Origin: CAYSWK01 sp964434735
GTDB taxonomy: Archaea > Micrarchaeota > Micrarchaeia > Anstonellales > Bilamarchaeaceae
DNA: 15,131 bases
Reading direction: 5' to 3'
Assembly (NCBI GenBank): GCA_964434735.1
Contig: CAYSWK010000025.1
Location: 1 to 15,131, forward strand
In this document: positions 1-6,181 of the stretch, piece after piece
Position numbering within the stretch: the first letter of the stretch is position 1
Layout of the letters: every line of letters begins with the position of its first letter
Notes under the pieces: model-generated
Database searches by the model: none
The model's input: only the letters and a program-made list of their open reading frames with translations
What the model was told of the DNA's origin: nothing
Position numbers and translations under genes: made by a program

Positions 1-1
1 A

Positions 2-1027
2 ACGCTTTTTGCGCGCTTAGGAGTTTCTTTTGCAGATATTCGTGATGCATTGCGTGAATTATCAGGCAAACTTTCCAAAGGTGAACATGATTCAATAAAA
101 GAGTGGCTTAAGGACAAAGGAATCCTTAAGCAAGAAGGAGGAAAAATTTCAATTGGTACTTCAAAGGGAGAATTGACTTGTGATAAGGAAGTAGTTGATT
201 ATTACCTTGACCTTTCAAGAAATTATCCAACGCCTATTACAAAGCGCTCTATGCCAACTGAAAGCACTCGGGAAGTTATTTCAGGAACAGCAAGATGGAA
301 CATAGGAGATGACCCATTGCGTGTTATTCCTTCAGCAAACGGAGGTAAATTCCTTCCACCATTAACAAGGATGATTAGAACTGTTGAGAAACCTCGTTTA
401 AGTGTTGAATACCATGAGCCCCACACGCTCGTTGTCATTGATTCATCTGGAAGCATGGGAGATCCTGCACATTATAAATCATATGCAGCTTTGGGTGGCG
501 TATGCGTTGCACGTTCAACAATTATGCGCGGTTCCTATGTTGGAGTAGTAAATTTCAGCGGAGAATCGTTTTTCCTTCCATATACATTGGATCTTGAGCA
601 AGCAGCGACTGCCATCGTTTCATTCCAGGGTGGAGGAACTGTACTGGATGTTGATTTGGTAAGAACAATGCTTGACCCGGTTCGTGCTCGTATGTATGAG
701 GAGCATCCTGAAATGGCAGATAAACGGTTTATGAAAAAGGAACTTACACTTAAGTTTCCAAACATGGAAGAGCTTCTCAAGCCTCAAAACATCAACCTTG
801 TAATGTTTACTGATGGTGGAATTGCAAACCTTGATGAGACACTTGAATTCTTTGCATCGTGCTCCCAAATCAACAAAGGAGTAATTGTACTTACAGATGA
901 GTACTACAGGCAGCAAATACAGGAGAGTTATGGAGACAAAATTGCAGTTTACCATGTTAAGGATGAAGAGGACATTCCAAAGATTGTCATTGGTGGAGTT
1001 GCTGGCATGTGGGGGGTTTCGGTATGA
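2..1027 (+). CDS. VWA (von Willebrand factor A) domain protein with MIDAS, 5' truncated by window edge
   Basis: The frame is open to the left edge. The TTG at 50 is an internal codon, because plausible coding sequence (T-L-F-A-R-L-G-V-S-F-A-D-I-R) precedes it, so the true start is outside. The C-terminal half is a VWA domain: the metal-ion-dependent adhesion site D-S-S-G-S begins at 440, its Thr (G-G-G-T) is at 638 and its Asp (F-T-D-G-G) is at 812, so all MIDAS ligands are present. A G-T-A-R-W-N-I-G-D-D-P segment lies before the VWA domain; similar W-x-x-G-D-D-P stretches occur in VWA proteins partnered with MoxR-type AAA+ ATPases. No signal peptide or transmembrane segment is seen in this part, so it is probably cytosolic. 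It ends in an ATGA overlap with the first of five beta-helix genes, implying co-transcription. Inference: a metal-dependent adaptor or chaperone that binds acidic residues on its operon partners, possibly with an AAA+ ATPase encoded upstream. Confidence 0.85.
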   Translation, partial: TLFARLGVSFADIRDALRELSGKLSKGEHDSIKEWLKDKGILKQEGGKISIGTSKGELTCDKEVVDYYLDLSRNYPTPITKRSMPTESTREVISGTARWNIGDDPLRVIPSANGGKFLPPLTRMIRTVEKPRLSVEYHEPHTLVVIDSSGSMGDPAHYKSYAALGGVCVARSTIMRGSYVGVVNFSGESFFLPYTLDLEQAATAIVSFQGGGTVLDVDLVRTMLDPVRARMYEEHPEMADKRFMKKELTLKFPNMEELLKPQNINLVMFTDGGIANLDETLEFFASCSQINKGVIVLTDEYYRQQIQESYGDKIAVYHVKDEEDIPKIVIGGVAGMWGVSV

Positions 1028-1797
1028 AGCTTGCACATGGTTCTTTGGGAGTAGTTCATGCGGATGCAAGGCGACCTGGTCCTTTTGGTAAATTGAAGCC
1101 GGAAGGACAAACGCCTTTGGAAAAACCGGTACAAGTGCAAGAAACGGCTTTTGGGAAGATCGTAGAGTTATTCATCGCATATGGGAACTGGTCATACGAT
1201 CATGTAACTAAAAAAGTTCAGAACGCACAAATCAATGCAAGCCAAGCAGATATTGATGATTTTTTAATCTACTACGGAAGTCTGCCATACGCCGAAGGTC
1301 TTGAAAATAACGCATCAAGGTTTGTTTCAGCACTTATGAACGAATCCCAAACCCAAGATTTTACTCTTGATTTGCGCTTGCCTTGTGTTGAAAGATGGCG
1401 TTTATTTAACGGAATAGGGCTTGAAAACAGAAAAAATGTCACAGTTATTTACCCCCCGGGAATGCTGTACTGCAGTAATCTTGGATTTAACATGTCGGCC
1501 GGGACATTAACTACTTCAGTAATTGCCAATCAAATTGGCCTTCAGATGTCCGGAGGTATGATTATTATAACTTCAACATTTTCCGAATTAGCCTCTTTTT
1601 TTGGAAATTCTCATAGACGCACTATTTCTATAATTGGAGGCTCTTCAACCGGCGGAATCATTCGTTTTGAACGTATGAGCCTTGAAGAATTGCTGGAATT
1701 TAAACCCGGGCTTTGCTCAAATCTTGACCTTTCAACAGATAAGGTTCAAATTGAAACGAGCGATGGCCCTGTTAGCCTAGAGCAGGTAGTTAAATGA
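1024..1797 (+). CDS. GXGXG beta-helix paralogue 1 (type A), function unknown
   Basis: This is a 257-aa protein. I chose ATG 1024 (ATGA overlap with the VWA stop) over GTG 1009, because the resulting N-terminus M-K-L-A-H-G-S-L-G-V-V-H-A-D-A-R-R-P aligns with paralogue 3. A G6 run at 1011-1016 may serve as ribosome binding site. There is a P-F-G-K-L motif at residues 20-24, then a basic/acidic linker (E-G-Q-T-P-L-E-K-P-V-Q), a helical middle, and a C-terminal region with degenerate beta-helix coils (L-G-F-N-M-S-A-G-T-L, I-G-L-Q-M-S-G-G-M-I-I-I, S-S-T-G-G-I-I-R-F). The end carries T-S-D-G-P, shared only with paralogue 3. The coil pattern matches the GXGXG domain of the glutamate synthase C-terminus and FwdC, but no catalytic domain is attached. 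It has no signal peptide. The family assignment rests on repeat pattern and paralogy; the function is unknown. Confidence 0.75.
   Translation: MKLAHGSLGVVHADARRPGPFGKLKPEGQTPLEKPVQVQETAFGKIVELFIAYGNWSYDHVTKKVQNAQINASQADIDDFLIYYGSLPYAEGLENNASRFVSALMNESQTQDFTLDLRLPCVERWRLFNGIGLENRKNVTVIYPPGMLYCSNLGFNMSAGTLTTSVIANQIGLQMSGGMIIITSTFSELASFFGNSHRRTISIIGGSSTGGIIRFERMSLEELLEFKPGLCSNLDLSTDKVQIETSDGPVSLEQVVK
1049..1136 (+). repeat. Near-duplicate DNA segment encoding the N-terminal tail of paralogue 1
   Basis: This stretch closely matches 2570-2651 in paralogue 3, with mostly third-position changes and a two-codon length difference (Pro-Gly-Pro versus Pro). The 18-base core at 1081-1098 is identical to 3385-3402 in paralogue 4. 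Downstream of it the same genes have diverged so far that nucleotide similarity is not visible by eye. Confidence 0.7.
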
Positions 1798-2531
1798 GTA
1801 GGCTAGTACGTTCTTTAGCAGTTGTTCAAGCAGCTTCACGCCAAGGAAATCCCTTTGCTAAATTACACTCTGAGAAACAAAAGTCTTTGGAAAAACCCGC
1901 GCAGGTTATTCGAACACCCATTATTGAACAATTATCAGGTATACTTGAAAGCGCATTTGAGCTTGAAAATCAGGGCAAGTATGATGAAATTGAGGTATTC
2001 GTAGTCCAGGAATTTGAATTGCGCAAGCTTTCACCTTCACAAAGGGAGATTGAGGAGTTTCTTATGTCTGTTCCCCTTCAGCGTATTAGGGCTATTGATA
2101 ATGCACTTTCTTGTGTTGTTGACAGGTGTATACAATCAAGCAAGGACCATAATATCTACCTTGATTTTACCCGCTATGGTATTAGTTCAATTTCAGTATG
2201 TGGCATAGCTGATAAGGTTCTTGAAATGCACGCAAAAACTTTTGCAGAATGCGGATATGCACAGACCGGAGGGTCTCTTTTGATTGTAGCACGGTCCGTA
2301 TCTTATATTGGAAGAAGTATGTCTGGAGGCACAATTTCTCTTTCTCTTAGTGGTGCGGCAGATCTCAAAATTGTGGGTCAACGGTCAACAGGCGGAACCA
2401 TTTCGTTTACCTGCTCAGAATCCATTGAGGCTTGTATCCGAAGAATTGTTGATGAAGATCATGCAACTATTGGTGCAACAATCATCGTAAATGGCAAGCA
2501 AATCTGGCCAGAAGGAGGTTCTTCCACATGA
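1794..2531 (+). CDS. GXGXG beta-helix paralogue 2 (type B), function unknown
   Basis: This 245-aa protein starts at ATG 1794, inside an ATGA overlap with paralogue 1, so it is translationally coupled. P-F-A-K-L is at residues 20-24, exactly the position seen in paralogue 1, followed by E-K-Q-K-S-L-E-K-P-A-Q-V. The middle contains S-P-S-Q-R-E-I-E-E-F-L, a helix shared in weaker form by all five paralogues. The C-terminal beta-helix shows G-Y-A-Q-T-G-G-S-L-L-I-V, I-G-R-S-M-S-G-G-T-I-S-L and G-Q-R-S-T-G-G-T-I-S-F coils of about 20 residues. It ends I-G-A-T-I-I-V-N-G-K-Q-I-W-P-E-G-G-S-S-T, a tail found again only in paralogue 4. The Gly-Gly-Ser-Ser codons also contain the ribosome binding site of the next gene. 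No membrane segment or enzyme motif was recognised. Confidence 0.75.
   Translation: MSRLVRSLAVVQAASRQGNPFAKLHSEKQKSLEKPAQVIRTPIIEQLSGILESAFELENQGKYDEIEVFVVQEFELRKLSPSQREIEEFLMSVPLQRIRAIDNALSCVVDRCIQSSKDHNIYLDFTRYGISSISVCGIADKVLEMHAKTFAECGYAQTGGSLLIVARSVSYIGRSMSGGTISLSLSGAADLKIVGQRSTGGTISFTCSESIEACIRRIVDEDHATIGATIIVNGKQIWPEGGSST
2514..2519 (+). promoter_or_regulatory. Ribosome binding site of paralogue 3, inside paralogue 2
   Basis: GGAGGT lies 8 nt before ATG 2528. It is part of the Gly-Gly-Ser-Ser codons ending paralogue 2, so the protein tail and the translation signal share the same bases. Confidence 0.75.
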
Positions 2532-3334
2532 GCAGGCAACGTTTAGCTCATTCGGGCAGTCCTGTTACAGGAGTAGTCCATGCGGATGCTCGCAGACCTT
2601 TTGGTAAGTTACAATCAGAAGGACAAACACCTTTGGAAAAACCCGTACAGATACTTGAAAAAAATCCTGTTGAACGGGCAATCAAACTATTCATAGAACA
2701 AAGCACTGCGGAAAGCAATGCACGTACTAGAAATTTTGGTACTTCTGATTTTATACGTCATTTTGAACAGTTGCTTAAAATCAATGGAATCGCGCTAACA
2801 GAACACGAATTAACGGAATTTCTTGCAGCCGTTTCTTTTACTAAAACAAAGCCTGAGACAGAAATATTTACTGGGTTTTTTCCTGCTCTTGTAAATGTTT
2901 CAAGAGAGGACGTACGTACTATTCGAATTCCACAAGGCACGGGCCACGCTATGTTTGGATTAGGTAATAAACGAGATATTACGCTTGTATTTCCAGATGG
3001 ATTTGTTCCACAGTCTATAGGAGCAGATATGTTTTATGGTACACTCAGAACTGATCGCACAGGCAATTACCTTGGCACAGGAATGTTTGGGGGAACGATT
3101 GTTGTAACCGGGGGAGTAACTTCATGTACACAACTGTTTGGCCTTGGTTCGAATGCATTTTCCGGCAGGATTGAATTTACACAGATTACTGTTTTGGAGT
3201 TACTAAATATTCTTATGACAAATAGGCGTTCATTAAGGGTTAGTTTTTCTGGCAAGATACCGATCGTTTGTTCAGATGGACCTCTTGTTTATGATGATTC
3301 AACTAAGGAGATTTTTCAATGTGCAACCCTTTAA
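2528..3334 (+). CDS. GXGXG beta-helix paralogue 3 (type A'), function unknown
   Basis: This is a 268-aa protein. ATG 2528 lies in an ATGA overlap and is preceded by GGAGGT at 2514-2519, 8 nt away. The first 45 residues are nearly those of paralogue 1: L-A-H-S, then G-V-V-H-A-D-A-R-R-P-F-G-K-L and E-G-Q-T-P-L-E-K-P-V-Q, with P-F-G-K-L at residues 24-28. The middle has L-T-E-H-E-L-T-E-F-L and F-F-P-A-L-V-N-V-S. The beta-helix coils are I-G-A-D-M-F-Y-G-T-L, L-G-T-G-M-F-G-G-T-I-V-V-T-G and L-G-S-N-A-F-S-G-R-I-E-F. Near the end, I-P-I-V-C-S-D-G-P matches the V-Q-I-E-T-S-D-G-P of paralogue 1, making these two a subfamily. The protein runs past the start of the next gene by 16 nt. It is soluble by appearance. 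Function is unknown; a structural subunit of a hetero-oligomer is my inference. Confidence 0.75.
   Translation: MSRQRLAHSGSPVTGVVHADARRPFGKLQSEGQTPLEKPVQILEKNPVERAIKLFIEQSTAESNARTRNFGTSDFIRHFEQLLKINGIALTEHELTEFLAAVSFTKTKPETEIFTGFFPALVNVSREDVRTIRIPQGTGHAMFGLGNKRDITLVFPDGFVPQSIGADMFYGTLRTDRTGNYLGTGMFGGTIVVTGGVTSCTQLFGLGSNAFSGRIEFTQITVLELLNILMTNRRSLRVSFSGKIPIVCSDGPLVYDDSTKEIFQCATL
2570..2651 (+). repeat. Near-duplicate DNA segment encoding the N-terminal tail of paralogue 3
   Basis: This is the partner of 1049-1136, encoding G-V-V-H-A-D-A-R-R-P-F-G-K-L and the following linker. A weaker match occurs at 1851-1906 in paralogue 2, where T-T-T-G-G-A-A-A-A-A-C-C-C and its context are kept. Confidence 0.7.
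3305..3310 (+). promoter_or_regulatory. Ribosome binding site of paralogue 4, inside paralogue 3
   Basis: AAGGAG lies 8 nt before ATG 3319, within the Lys-Glu codons near the end of paralogue 3. It supports the ATG choice. Confidence 0.65.
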
Positions 3335-4122
3335 CTAAATTAAGTCATTCTATTGCAGAATCAGTTGCTGTTAATTCTCTTGGGCCTTTTGGTAAATTGA
3401 AGAGGGAAGAGCAAAAACCGGCTGATGCAGGTGCTCAGGTCATTAATGTAGCCATGATTACTGCAGCTCATGCCATACTTTATGAGCGAATCATTAAACC
3501 ACTTAATTCTTCTCCAGTTTATTTAGATGATTCTGATAAAGCGTCTGCATTTTACGATTCAATCACAAAAGAACTTGCCGCAGCAGGAGTTCATTTAACA
3601 AATTATGCATTAGCTGAATTTATTGCGATTATGCCAGCACAGGTTAAATTTGATCTTAAGGAACTGCATGATATGGGGTATTATTCTTCCTTGGGTATTT
3701 TCCTAAGTGCATTGATTAATTTAGGTTCTGAAGATAGGTATACTCTTGATTTTGTTTCCAATCCATTGCCCATAAATCAAATGGGTTATTGCAACATTAA
3801 ACGTATTGAAATAATTGCAAGGAAATTCTCTGACGCCGGTACAAGAATGCAAGCAGGTACCTTAACTCTTCCATTTTGTCCGTTGAAAACTGGCACGGAA
3901 TTAATGGGTGGATCAATTATAGTTGACGGTCTTGCAAGACATCACAATGTTGAAGAAATTGGTAGGTCCTCCAAAGGTGGGGAGATTCATTTTCTAAGAG
4001 TATCCGCTAGTAGGGTATTATCTGCATTGGAATATCAATTGAGGGAACAAAACGAAATTGGCGCCACAATTTTCGCAAGCGGAGAACAGGTTTGGCCATT
4101 AGGAGGTTCTTCCAATGAGTAG
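3319..4122 (+). CDS. GXGXG beta-helix paralogue 4 (type B'), function unknown
   Basis: This 267-aa protein begins at ATG 3319, 8 nt after AAGGAG (3305-3310), overlapping the end of paralogue 3 by 16 nt. P-F-G-K-L is at residues 23-27; its first 18 bases (3385-3402) are identical to 1081-1098 in paralogue 1. The linker differs (R-E-E-Q-K-P-A-D-A-G-A-Q-V) and the HADARRP segment is absent. The middle has L-T-N-Y-A-L-A-E-F-I-A-I-M-P-A-Q and F-L-S-A-L-I-N-L-G-S-E-D. Beta-helix coils are A-G-T-R-M-Q-A-G-T-L-T-L, T-G-T-E-L-M-G-G-S-I-I-V-D-G and I-G-R-S-S-K-G-G-E-I-H-F. It ends I-G-A-T-I-F-A-S-G-E-Q-V-W-P-L-G-G-S-S-N-E, matching paralogue 2. No catalytic motif was recognised. Confidence 0.75.
   Translation: MCNPLTKLSHSIAESVAVNSLGPFGKLKREEQKPADAGAQVINVAMITAAHAILYERIIKPLNSSPVYLDDSDKASAFYDSITKELAAAGVHLTNYALAEFIAIMPAQVKFDLKELHDMGYYSSLGIFLSALINLGSEDRYTLDFVSNPLPINQMGYCNIKRIEIIARKFSDAGTRMQAGTLTLPFCPLKTGTELMGGSIIVDGLARHHNVEEIGRSSKGGEIHFLRVSASRVLSALEYQLREQNEIGATIFASGEQVWPLGGSSNE
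4102..4107 (+). promoter_or_regulatory. Ribosome binding site of paralogue 5, inside paralogue 4
   Basis: GGAGGT lies 7 nt before ATG 4115. The surrounding GGAGGTTCTTCC is identical to 2514-2525, again encoding Gly-Gly-Ser-Ser. Confidence 0.75.
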
Positions 4123-4969
4123 ACCTGTACGCCTTCCTTTAGTAGTTACAGCTGTGGATGCACGCTGGCCAAATCCTTTTAGTAAGCTTAAACCAGAAAC
4201 ATCTGTTGAAGTTCCAAAAGCTCCATTAGTGGTACAACCATCCAATGGGCTTCTTGATGAGTTGATTAGTGCGCTTATGACTTCTTCTCGTTATGATTTA
4301 GTGATGGGAGGCCAGGTAAAAAGGCGCATATCAGAAATCGCTTCCAAATGCAGTCCGCAAACAATTCTTGAGCTTTCACTTATGATCTCTCCTAAAAATG
4401 CAAATGAACGTGCCTCAACCGAATGGGGTGATAAGGTAGGTGAGTTCTTTAGTATTCTCATAAGCAATTGTCCTTCACAAGACCTGATTGTAAATACATA
4501 TAATATCCAAAATATCCGTTTTTTTGCAAGTGAAAATACGAAAAACGTTCGTATTATTGGAAATGCAGGATATGGAGTTGGCCATAGTATGAAAAATGGA
4601 GCAATCACTGTTGAAGGATCCGCACAAGAAGAAGCAGGTTCAAGGATGGCTGGAGGGCGCTTAATAATTCTTGGTAATGGTGGGTATCGAACTGGCATAG
4701 GCATGACTGGTGGCAGCCTTGAGGTAAAAAAAGATGCAGGTGCTCAGGTCGGTTGCGATATGCATGGAGGTACCATCCGTGTGCATGGAAATGTTGGCAC
4801 GATGGCAGGATTGCAGCTAGCCGGAGGCGTATTAATCATCAAAGGCAACGTAGGCAATCAGGTGGGAAGGGAAAGTGAGGGCGGAGAGATCCACATTGAA
4901 GGGAGAATCGGTTCCCTTTCAAGGGACTGTAAGGCGCAGGTGTTCCATAAAGGAATACGAATAAAATAA
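4115..4969 (+). CDS. GXGXG beta-helix paralogue 5, canonical repeats (glutamate synthase C-terminal / FwdC-like fold)
   Basis: This 284-aa protein starts at ATG 4115, 7 nt after GGAGGT (4102-4107), and overlaps the paralogue 4 stop by 8 nt. The N-terminus has A-V-D-A-R-W-P-N-P-F-S-K-L, so the motif (residues 21-25) is conserved with substitutions. The C-terminal 130 residues form the clearest beta-helix of the array: about six coils of 18-20 residues following G-x-x-x-G-x-x-M-x-G-G-x-I-x-V-x-G, for example A-G-S-R-M-A-G-G-R-L-I-I-L-G-N and M-A-G-L-Q-L-A-G-G-V-L-I-I-K-G-N. Proteins of this fold include the glutamate synthase C-terminal domain and subunit C of formylmethanofuran dehydrogenase. 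The glutamate synthase catalytic domains and the tungsten/molybdenum subunits of FMDH are not nearby, so neither enzyme is implied. It is the last gene of the run, followed by a T-rich terminator. It may be the ancestral copy or the structural core. Confidence 0.85.
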   Translation: MSRPVRLPLVVTAVDARWPNPFSKLKPETSVEVPKAPLVVQPSNGLLDELISALMTSSRYDLVMGGQVKRRISEIASKCSPQTILELSLMISPKNANERASTEWGDKVGEFFSILISNCPSQDLIVNTYNIQNIRFFASENTKNVRIIGNAGYGVGHSMKNGAITVEGSAQEEAGSRMAGGRLIILGNGGYRTGIGMTGGSLEVKKDAGAQVGCDMHGGTIRVHGNVGTMAGLQLAGGVLIIKGNVGNQVGRESEGGEIHIEGRIGSLSRDCKAQVFHKGIRIK

Positions 4970-5036
4970 TGGAATTATCAATTTTTTATAACTTAGGATG
5001 CGAAATTATAAAAAAATTAGAAATTTCATAGTTTAG
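4970..5036. terminator. Convergent intergenic region with T-runs for both strands
   Basis: A T6 run at 4982-4987 follows the paralogue 5 stop by 13 bp, as expected for archaeal T-rich termination. On the other strand an A7 at 5010-5016 reads as T7 about 20 bp after the cax stop. GAAATT (5002-5007) and AATTTC (5022-5027) could form a weak stem around it. The assignment is by composition and position only. Confidence 0.55.
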
Positions 5037-6101
5037 CTATTTTATGAAAAAGAATAGTGCCGCAATGATGATGTAAAGCACCAAAAGCTGCACTCCTTCA
5101 AACCAGTTTACTTTCGTATCATTCGTAATCTCATTGACTACCAAAACCGAAGCGAACATGGTGATGGCTTCAAACGGCGTGAAAACCAAATCCATCGGTT
5201 TTCCCATGAGTTCGCCTACGATAACGACAACTGGTGCTACAAACAATGCGATTTGAAGTGAACTTCCAACCGTGATATTTATTGCAACATCAACTTCATT
5301 TTTCAATGCAAAGAATATTGCTGCTAAATGTTCAGCCGCATTGCCGACAACTGCAACAACAACTGCACCGATAAATATCTCGGAAAGGCCAACCGTGTGC
5401 CCGACCGCTTCTACTTGTGCAACCAATACTTCTGCCAACACTGCTAAGAGTGCGGTTGCAATTCCAAGTAATATTGCAGCATCGCGTTTTGACATGTGAG
5501 GCTTTTCATGGTGCTCATCCTGGTTGATGAACAGGTGATTATGGGTTTTGAGTGAAAACAAAAGGCTTGCAGCATACACAAGAATGAGAAGCACCGAAAT
5601 GATGAGGCTCAAGTTCACCTCATCTGAAAGGTTGTGCGTTTCAGGAAACAGGTGGAAAATACTTGGAATCATCATTGAAATAACGGCTATCAAAAGCATG
5701 GTTGAGTTAAGGCCTGCCAATGCAGATGAAATTTTCTGCTCTTTATATTTGAATCCTGCAACAAGAATGCTAATACCTAAAACAAAGAGCAGGTTTCCGA
5801 TAATTGAACCGGTAATCGATGCCTTAACCAAGTCAAGCAATCCCTTGTTGATAGCTAAAAGTGCGATAATAAGTTCGGCGGCATTTCCAAATGTTGCATT
5901 CAAAAGCCCGCCGACATGTCCGCCAAAATGCTTTGCCAGTTCTTCCGTTGCCTCGCCCATTTTTGATGCAAGGGGCAAAATACCAAGTATTGCGCAAACG
6001 AAAAGAATAAGCGGGTCATGGAAACCAGTAAACTCAAGTGCGAGCGTAACAGGTACAAATACCAAAAGGAAATCTATTTTCTTCAATTTGGGAAGGAGCA
6101 T
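5037..6101 (-). CDS. cax: Calcium/proton antiporter of the CAX family
   Basis: This 354-aa integral membrane protein exchanges cytosolic Ca2+ (or a similar cation) for protons. It consists mostly of hydrophobic helices and shows the two alpha-repeat signatures of the family: F-G-N-A-A-E-L at residues 71-77 and V-G-N-A-A-E-H at 252-258. The Glu in each is the expected cation ligand. Each is followed by the usual conserved stretch (K-A-S-I-T-G-S-I-I-G-N-L-L in the first half, V-A-I-N-I-T-V-G-S-S-L-Q-I-A in the second). A His/Asp/Glu-rich loop (N-Q-D-E-H-H-E-K-P-H) separates the halves. Length is normal for prokaryotic members. ATG at 6101 has no ribosome binding site but a TATA-like element about 30 bp upstream, implying a leaderless or very short-leader mRNA. 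It is monocistronic, convergent with the beta-helix array and divergent from the pilus operon, with no visible functional link to either. Confidence 0.93.
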   Translation of the reverse strand: MLLPKLKKIDFLLVFVPVTLALEFTGFHDPLILFVCAILGILPLASKMGEATEELAKHFGGHVGGLLNATFGNAAELIIALLAINKGLLDLVKASITGSIIGNLLFVLGISILVAGFKYKEQKISSALAGLNSTMLLIAVISMMIPSIFHLFPETHNLSDEVNLSLIISVLLILVYAASLLFSLKTHNHLFINQDEHHEKPHMSKRDAAILLGIATALLAVLAEVLVAQVEAVGHTVGLSEIFIGAVVVAVVGNAAEHLAAIFFALKNEVDVAINITVGSSLQIALFVAPVVVIVGELMGKPMDLVFTPFEAITMFASVLVVNEITNDTKVNWFEGVQLLVLYIIIAALFFFIK

Positions 6102-6123
6102 GCTTTTTGGTATGCAGAAAACA

Positions 6124-6137
6124 GGTTTTAAATAAAT
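6124..6137 (-). promoter_or_regulatory. TATA-like element for cax
   Basis: Read on the minus strand the sequence is ATTTATTTAAAACC, centred about 30 bp before the cax start codon. This places transcription start within a few bases of the ATG and explains the missing ribosome binding site. Confidence 0.55.
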
Positions 6138-6151
6138 CCCTTCGTCGTTTA

Positions 6152-6161
6152 CTTTTTAATA
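6152..6161 (+). promoter_or_regulatory. TATA-like element for the pilus operon
   Basis: CTTTTTAATA is centred about 25 bp before ATG 6182. No ribosome binding site precedes that ATG, so the first gene is probably translated from a leaderless message. Confidence 0.6.
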
Positions 6162-6180
6162 CTTCAGATTGAAGTACTTC
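6160..6180. promoter_or_regulatory. Interlocking palindromes, candidate operator of the pilus operon
   Basis: TACTTCA-GAT-TGAAGTA (6160-6176) has perfect 7-bp arms. Its right half is also part of the perfect 10-bp palindrome GAAGTACTTC (6171-6180). The half-site ACTTC/GAAGT therefore occurs three times in 20 bp, directly after the TATA box and up to the start codon. Archaeal repressors commonly bind in this position; the binding protein is unknown. Confidence 0.5.
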
Positions 6181-6181
6181 C

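Larger units (their letters stand above)
1024..4969 (+). repeat. Tandem array of five paralogous genes, order A-B-A'-B'-C
   Basis: Five adjacent genes share layout: N-terminal P-F-x-K-L tail, helical middle and C-terminal beta-helix. Protein similarity is patchy, highest in the first 45 residues of copies 1 and 3. C-terminal signatures pair copies 1 with 3 (S-D-G-P) and 2 with 4 (I-G-A-T-I, then W-P-x-G-G-S-S). This suggests a two-gene unit was duplicated, with the fifth copy separate. Confidence 0.75.

Noticed and set aside
1009..1023. GTG 1009 as start of paralogue 1
   Set aside because: It adds five residues not matched in any paralogue; ATG 1024 gives the ATGA overlap and aligns with paralogue 3.
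4291..4704. Minus-strand open frame of 137 codons, Pro/Ile rich
   Set aside because: It is the complement of the Gly-rich beta-helix coding sequence of paralogue 5; no promoter or ribosome binding site.
4115..4969. Annotating paralogue 5 as glutamate synthase or formylmethanofuran dehydrogenase subunit C
   Set aside because: Only the shared beta-helix fold is present; no catalytic subunits or cofactor-binding partners lie nearby and four diverged paralogues surround it.
5548..6135. Plus-strand open frame of 195 codons
   Set aside because: It is antisense to the well-supported cax gene, and its product looks like reverse-strand translation of membrane helices.
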